From CAXTTV01 sp964247295 (GTDB lineage Bacteria > Chloroflexota > Ktedonobacteria > Ktedonobacterales > Ktedonobacteraceae), in assembly GCA_964247295.1 (NCBI GenBank), contig CAXTTV010000223.1:1-7544 (forward strand): a DNA stretch of 7,544 nucleotides, given 5' to 3'. The stretch's first letter is position 1, and each line of letters opens with the position of its first letter. Below, piece by piece: positions 4,108 to 7,544 of this stretch. The notes below the pieces were generated by a model. The model was not told where the DNA came from. It did not search any database and worked only from the letters and a program-made list of their open reading frames with translations. Position numbers and translations under genes: made by a program.

Positions 4108-5113
4108 AAAGCTGGTAGCTTGCCATGGCGGTCTTCCAGGGCTCCAGGTCCCGGTGGATCTCATCGGGATTGGTGCCTCGCATTTTCGCGAGTTCCAGTA
4201 CCAGCCGCTGTACTGGTACAATAGAGATCAATGGCCGTACCAGTGGCTCAACTCCTACATAACGAAGATCCTCGTTCTCGCTTCCACAGGTCAAGGCCGT
4301 TGCTCCGATGATCTCTAACACCTTGCGCAACTTTTCGATCCGTCCTCCGTCATCCAATCCTGGTGTGAAGGTAATCGCTCCCATTCTGGCTCTGAAGGCT
4401 CCCGGTGGGCCATGTAGAGCAAGTTCCACTGGTAGACCCTCGGCCCAGAGATAGGTCCCCTCCTTTATCTTTAATGCCGCTTCGCTGGCTGTAATCGCGT
4501 CTAGTCCAAAGCCACTTACCAGGATCGGCTCAGTATTCTCTAAGCGCCGGGCAATCTCTACTGGCGCGGGAAGTTCTAATGTTCGTTCCAGGGCCTCTGG
4601 CAGACTCTTGAGCCCGTTGAGCAGATCCTTACCTTCCTGACCAAACACCTGACTAACAATCTGGCCTAATACGGTTAACGCTGTTGTATAGGAGACGGTA
4701 TGCGTTCCCGACTGCTCACCAGAGCAGGTTCGCAGAACAGTCGCATCTTCGAGGGTTGGTGCTTCCTGACTGGTTATAATGATGGTTCTGGCTCCAGCAG
4801 CGCCGGCCTTATCAAGCACGGCATTGGGATAGGTTTTGGTACCACGATGCGAGACAAGGATCACCTGATCTCCTGATCCTATTGGTCGGCTTAGTGCCAG
4901 ATCATGAGCGCTGATAACGATCGGCGTTACTTTCCCTCGTGAAAGCTGGCCTATCCAGGCTTCGGCGATCTGGCAGGCATGCAATGAGGTCCCCAGTCCT
5001 GTAAGGATTATGGGACGACTGAGATCAAGGGTCGGTATCTCTTGAGGGTTCTCAAGAAGTTGACGGATAGCAGTCGGTTGAGAGGCGATCTGTTGGGCAA
5101 GTCGCAGTTGCAT
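4106..5113 (-). CDS. Double-SIS sugar-phosphate isomerase-like protein (GlmS-like, no glutaminase)
   Basis: The 335-residue product consists of two SIS (sugar isomerase) domains, about residues 35-160 and 195-330, like the C-terminal half of glucosamine-6-phosphate synthase but without the N-terminal glutaminase. Seen: GLGTSLHA (39-46) in the first phosphosugar loop, SHRGTKT (88-94) where GlmS has S-x-S-G-E-T, and EAALKIKEGTYLWAEG (211-226) followed by LALHGP (231-236). Glu218 and His234 have the same 16-residue spacing as GlmS Glu488 and His504, the isomerase catalytic pair. The C-terminal GTNPDEIHRDLEPW lacks an obvious match to the GlmS C-terminal Lys. Related stand-alone proteins are amino-sugar phosphate deaminases/isomerases or deglycases (AgaS, FrlB type). 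The ATG at 5113 is chosen over the GTG at 5152 because GAGAAGGA lies 7 nt before it and the predicted promoter start lies between the two. It is divergent from the MocR regulator. Confidence 0.85.
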   Translation of the reverse strand: MQLRLAQQIASQPTAIRQLLENPQEIPTLDLSRPIILTGLGTSLHACQIAEAWIGQLSRGKVTPIVISAHDLALSRPIGSGDQVILVSHRGTKTYPNAVLDKAGAAGARTIIITSQEAPTLEDATVLRTCSGEQSGTHTVSYTTALTVLGQIVSQVFGQEGKDLLNGLKSLPEALERTLELPAPVEIARRLENTEPILVSGFGLDAITASEAALKIKEGTYLWAEGLPVELALHGPPGAFRARMGAITFTPGLDDGGRIEKLRKVLEIIGATALTCGSENEDLRYVGVEPLVRPLISIVPVQRLVLELAKMRGTNPDEIHRDLEPWKTAMASYQL

Positions 5114-5120
5114 AGCTTTT

Positions 5121-5128
5121 TCCTTCTC
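5121..5128 (-). promoter_or_regulatory. Ribosome binding site fixing the SIS gene start
   Basis: On the minus strand GAGAAGGA ends 7 nt before the ATG at 5113. The upstream in-frame GTG (5152) has no ribosome binding site and lies before the predicted transcription start near 5147. Confidence 0.7.
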
Positions 5129-5153
5129 TAGCGATGAACGAGACGTTGTCACT

Positions 5154-5182
5154 ATTGTAAATAGAGATTGGCTTTGCTACAA
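5154..5182 (-). promoter_or_regulatory. Promoter of the SIS gene
   Basis: Read on the minus strand: TTGTAG (5177-5182, 3 of 6), a 17-bp spacer, TACAAT (5154-5159, 5 of 6). The start would be near 5147, giving a leader of about 34 nt. Its -35 box overlaps that of the oppositely oriented MocR promoter at 5177-5179, so the two promoters probably compete for polymerase. Confidence 0.5.
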
Positions 5183-5202
5183 GCACCATTTCATCGTATA
5201 AT
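5174..5202 (+). promoter_or_regulatory. Promoter of the MocR regulator gene
   Basis: TTGCTA (5174-5179, 4 of 6), a 17-bp spacer and a perfect TATAAT (5197-5202). Transcription would start near 5209, about 22 nt before the ATG at 5231. The -10 box lies inside an odd palindrome CGTAT-A-ATACG (5195-5205), a candidate autoregulatory site. Confidence 0.7.
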
Positions 5203-5230
5203 ACGCATACCAATTCTGAGTGGAGGTTAG

Positions 5231-6736
5231 ATGAATACCCAATCCACAAATGTTCTGTTCGCATTGGTAATGCTAGATTCAGAAAAGACCGTTCCTCTCT
5301 ATAAGCAGCTCTATGATGGACTACGTGAGGCGATTCTTTCTGGGAAGCTTGTCGTGGGTAGCAGATTACCCTCGACGCGGCAGTTTGCCCAGAGCATGGG
5401 GATCTCGCGCTCGACGGTGTTGAACGCCTTTGATCTATTGTTGCAGGAAGGATATATCGAAGGGCGGATCGGCAGCGGTAGTTATATCGCGAAAGATTTA
5501 CCAGATGATTTGCTTCGGGCCCGAGGCCATCAGTTGGAGCACGAACAGGCCAGGACAGGTCGTCAGCTTTCGCTGCGTGGTCAGCGTGTAGCCAGAACGC
5601 CAGTAGCCGCTGTTAAGGATTGGGATGAGCCGTTGACTGGCGCGTTCCGCACAGGCGTCCCGGCCCTTGATGCGTTTCCATTTGAGATCTGGACCCGTCT
5701 TTTGCATCAGCGTTGGAAGCGACCGCCCCACGAATTGTTGGGTTATACCGATCCCGCCGGTTATCGACCATTGCGCGCGGAGATCGCAGCCTACGCTAGG
5801 GTCTCACGGGGCGTCAATTGTGAGGCCGACCAGGTAATTATTGTCGCGGGCTCGCAACAGGCTTTGAATCTGGCGGCTCGCCTGCTGTTAGATCCAGGAG
5901 ACGCTGCCTGGATTGAGGAGCCGATCTACATGGGGGCTCAGGCTGCCTTGATCAGCGAAGGGGCAGAAATCGTCTCGGTTCCTGTAGATCAAGAGGGGCT
6001 GAATGTAAATGAAGGGATCGCTCGTTGCCGTGAGGCCCGGCTGGCATATGTCACACCCTCGCATCAGTTTCCATTGGGCGTCACCATGAGTTTAGCCCGG
6101 CGGCTGGCTCTGTTGCGTTGGGCCGAGGAGGCCGGAGCCTGGATCTTAGAGGATGATTACGATAGTGAGTATCGGTATACCGGACGACCGCTCTCCTCGC
6201 TTCAAGGACTGGATCAGCAGGGAAGAGTTATCTACATTGGCACCTTTAGTAAAGTCTTATTTCCCGGTATTCGCTTGGGATATCTGATCGTCCCAGCGGA
6301 TCTTGTAGAAGCCTTTGCTAATGCCAGAGGCTCGATGGATCGCCATTCACCAATCCTTGAGCAGCTTGTTCTGACCGACTTTATCACACAGGAGCATTTT
6401 GCTCGCCACATTCGGCGCATGCGCACCCTTTATAAAGAGCGTCAGGAGATTCTGCTAGAAGCTGCCGCTGGTCTCAGGGGTTTGTTAGATCTTCAGCCTG
6501 CGGAAGCGGGAATGCATCTGGTCGCGCGACTTCCAGAAGGGCTTTGCGATACCGATATCAGGCAAAAAGCTGCCAGTCGACAGGTATCGGTCGCCCCACT
6601 CTCCTTGTATTATCAGCAGGAGCCGTATGAGCAGGGGCTGCTGCTTGGGTATACCAGCGTTCCCGAGCAGGAGATCCGCCCGGCAGTTAAAAGGCTGGGA
6701 TGGGTCCTGGAAGAAAGCTTGAAAAAGCAGAGGTGA
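5231..6736 (+). CDS. MocR-family transcriptional regulator (GntR wHTH fused to aminotransferase domain)
   Basis: The 501-residue protein has a GntR-type winged helix at about residues 20-87 (PLYKQLYDGLREAILSGKL, then GSRLPSTRQFAQSMGISRS and EGYIEGRIGSGSYIA). A linker (about 88-135) leads to a fold-type-I aminotransferase domain (about 136-498). PLP-binding features are intact: AGSQQALNL (206-214), EEPIYMGAQAAL (229-240), VTPSHQFPLGVTM (274-286), EDDYDSEYRYTGRP (307-320) and the Schiff-base Lys341 in GTFSKVLFPGIRLGY (337-351). Relatives (GabR, PdxR) sense amines, amino acids or PLP through this domain and often control a divergent target gene and themselves. GGAGG 4 nt before the ATG supports the start. 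It is divergent from the SIS gene with overlapping promoters, and 66 nt upstream of the HAD gene. The effector cannot be read from the sequence. The family call is very secure. Confidence 0.95.
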   Translation: MNTQSTNVLFALVMLDSEKTVPLYKQLYDGLREAILSGKLVVGSRLPSTRQFAQSMGISRSTVLNAFDLLLQEGYIEGRIGSGSYIAKDLPDDLLRARGHQLEHEQARTGRQLSLRGQRVARTPVAAVKDWDEPLTGAFRTGVPALDAFPFEIWTRLLHQRWKRPPHELLGYTDPAGYRPLRAEIAAYARVSRGVNCEADQVIIVAGSQQALNLAARLLLDPGDAAWIEEPIYMGAQAALISEGAEIVSVPVDQEGLNVNEGIARCREARLAYVTPSHQFPLGVTMSLARRLALLRWAEEAGAWILEDDYDSEYRYTGRPLSSLQGLDQQGRVIYIGTFSKVLFPGIRLGYLIVPADLVEAFANARGSMDRHSPILEQLVLTDFITQEHFARHIRRMRTLYKERQEILLEAAAGLRGLLDLQPAEAGMHLVARLPEGLCDTDIRQKAASRQVSVAPLSLYYQQEPYEQGLLLGYTSVPEQEIRPAVKRLGWVLEESLKKQR

Positions 6737-6802
6737 TCGGGTACCATAAGGCGTACCACATTGTGAAAGAACTGGCGGGCAAGATCCGCTGAGAGGATAG
6801 AG
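6737..6802 (+). other. Short spacer between MocR and HAD genes
   Basis: The 66 nt hold GTACCA twice in direct orientation (6741-6746 and 6753-6758, 12-bp spacing), which also permits a weak GGTAC/GTACC hairpin (6740-6744 with 6753-6757). No T run and no clear promoter is seen. Read-through from the MocR gene into the HAD gene is plausible. Confidence 0.35.
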
Positions 6803-7516
6803 ATGGCGCAAGACAACAGGGACGCCGACAATGAGCATCTGGAGAGGCAACATCTATTGGTAGATGCCGATGACACGCTTTGGGAGAACAATATTTATTT
6901 CGAGGCCGCGATCGAAGAATTTATCGAGTTTCTTCAGCACTCTAAGCTATCGCCACAAGAGGTCCGGTTCGTGCTTGAAGAGAATGAGCGTGCGCAGGGC
7001 TATGGGTCCGCCAGCTTCGCCCGCAGCCTTCGCGAGACCTATCGGCATCTAGCCGAGCGTGAGGTCAGGGAAGCAGATATTCAACAAGTAATGAGTCTGG
7101 GAACGCGGATTATTGAACATCCCTTACAACTTATGGAGGGTGTGCGGGAGACCCTGGAGTACCTGGCCCCAAGACATGATTTGATTCTGGTCACCAAAGG
7201 CAGCGAGGATGAGCAGCGCTTCAAAATCGAGAACTCCGGCCTGGATGATTTTTTTATGGACGCCATTGTTGTGCCGGAGAAGCATCGTGGTGTCTATGCC
7301 GAAATCGTCAAAGACTTCCATTTAGAGCCGTCTCGAACCTGGATGGTCGGCAACTCACCAAAATCAGATATCAATCCCGCTCGTGAGGCTGGAATTCACG
7401 CCGTCTTTATTCCTCATCCATATACATGGTCGTTGGAAAAACAGGCCATTCAACGTGAAGGCGCGAGCCGCCTGCTAGAGTTGCAACGTTTCGCAGATCT
7501 ATGTACATACTTTTAA
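6803..7516 (+). CDS. HAD-superfamily hydrolase
   Basis: The 237-residue protein is a haloacid dehalogenase-like phosphatase with a helical cap (about residues 28-110) inserted after motif I. Motif I is DADDTLW (21-27) with nucleophile Asp21 and general acid/base Asp23. Motif II is the Thr in LVTKG (Thr131). Motif III is the Lys in VPEKHRG (Lys160). Motif IV is VGNSPKSDINPA (182-193), where the first Asp common in the family is Asn184 while Asp189 is kept for Mg2+. This suggests a small-molecule phosphatase, possibly of a sugar or nucleotide phosphate, in the cytoplasm. The start is supported by GAGAGGA about 5 nt upstream. It follows the MocR gene in the same direction and is 18 nt before the next start codon, so an operon is likely. 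The substrate is not identifiable. Confidence 0.88.
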   Translation: MAQDNRDADNEHLERQHLLVDADDTLWENNIYFEAAIEEFIEFLQHSKLSPQEVRFVLEENERAQGYGSASFARSLRETYRHLAEREVREADIQQVMSLGTRIIEHPLQLMEGVRETLEYLAPRHDLILVTKGSEDEQRFKIENSGLDDFFMDAIVVPEKHRGVYAEIVKDFHLEPSRTWMVGNSPKSDINPAREAGIHAVFIPHPYTWSLEKQAIQREGASRLLELQRFADLCTYF

Positions 7517-7534
7517 AGAGAAGAGAGGGCCTTT

Positions 7535-7544
7535 ATGATTCAAG
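7535..7544 (+). CDS. Start of a further gene, cut by the window edge
   Basis: An ATG at 7535 is preceded by AGAGAGGG with a 5-nt spacing and lies 18 nt after the HAD stop codon. Only Met-Ile-Gln is visible, so no function can be given. The spacing implies cotranslation or cotranscription with the HAD gene. Confidence 0.55.

Noticed and set aside
5114..5152. GTG start of the SIS gene at 5152
   Set aside because: It has no ribosome binding site and lies between the -10 box and the predicted transcription start. The ATG at 5113 has GAGAAGGA at ideal spacing.
6485..6891. Minus-strand open frames over the MocR/HAD junction
   Set aside because: They overlap two well-supported genes on the + strand, with no ribosome binding site and low-complexity translations.

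Overview
The window reads as a chromosomal segment of a mesophilic, moderate-GC bacterium. The most likely host is a Ktedonobacteria-type Chloroflexota. This is inference from gene content and style: a short class F sortase, a predicted deazaflavin (F420)-type oxidoreductase, a secreted GH16 glucanase, a lipoprotein with a Cys lipobox, a MocR regulator, AGGAGG-like ribosome binding sites and sigma70-type promoters with 16-17 bp spacers. No transposase, integrase, CRISPR array, tRNA or rRNA is visible.

Layout. A secreted class F sortase (130-705, +) faces a small deazaflavin/nitroreductase-type oxidoreductase (763-1221, -), and the two share a hairpin terminator. The oxidoreductase has an excellent sigma70 promoter (1379-1407, -). 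A 16-bp palindromic operator abuts its -10 box and a perfect palindrome of nearly the same sequence lies 114 bp further on, so the gene is probably held by a repressor not encoded here. A roughly 400-bp intergenic region then leads to a small lipoprotein of unknown function (1622-2149, +). That gene converges on an NAD(P)H-dependent FMN reductase (2200-2769, -), again with a shared hairpin. The FMN reductase has its own 11+11 bp inverted repeat upstream. A secreted GH16 endo-glucanase-like enzyme (3114-3923, +) follows an AT-rich leader.

Between the convergent GH16 and SIS genes lie two related copies of a structured element (3984-4041, and a diverged copy at about 4069-4107). Differences between the copies mostly preserve base pairing in the + sense, and the second copy runs into the stop codon of the SIS gene. 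This is the least explained feature of the window.

The right half is one regulatory unit. A GlmS-like double-SIS protein without a glutaminase domain (4106-5113, -) and a MocR/GntR-aminotransferase regulator (5231-6736, +) are transcribed divergently from back-to-back promoters whose -35 boxes overlap. The regulator is followed by a HAD-family hydrolase (6803-7516) and, 18 nt later, by the start of another gene cut by the window edge. The arrangement suggests a MocR regulator controlling itself, the SIS sugar-phosphate enzyme and perhaps its downstream partners, possibly in amino-sugar or amine metabolism.
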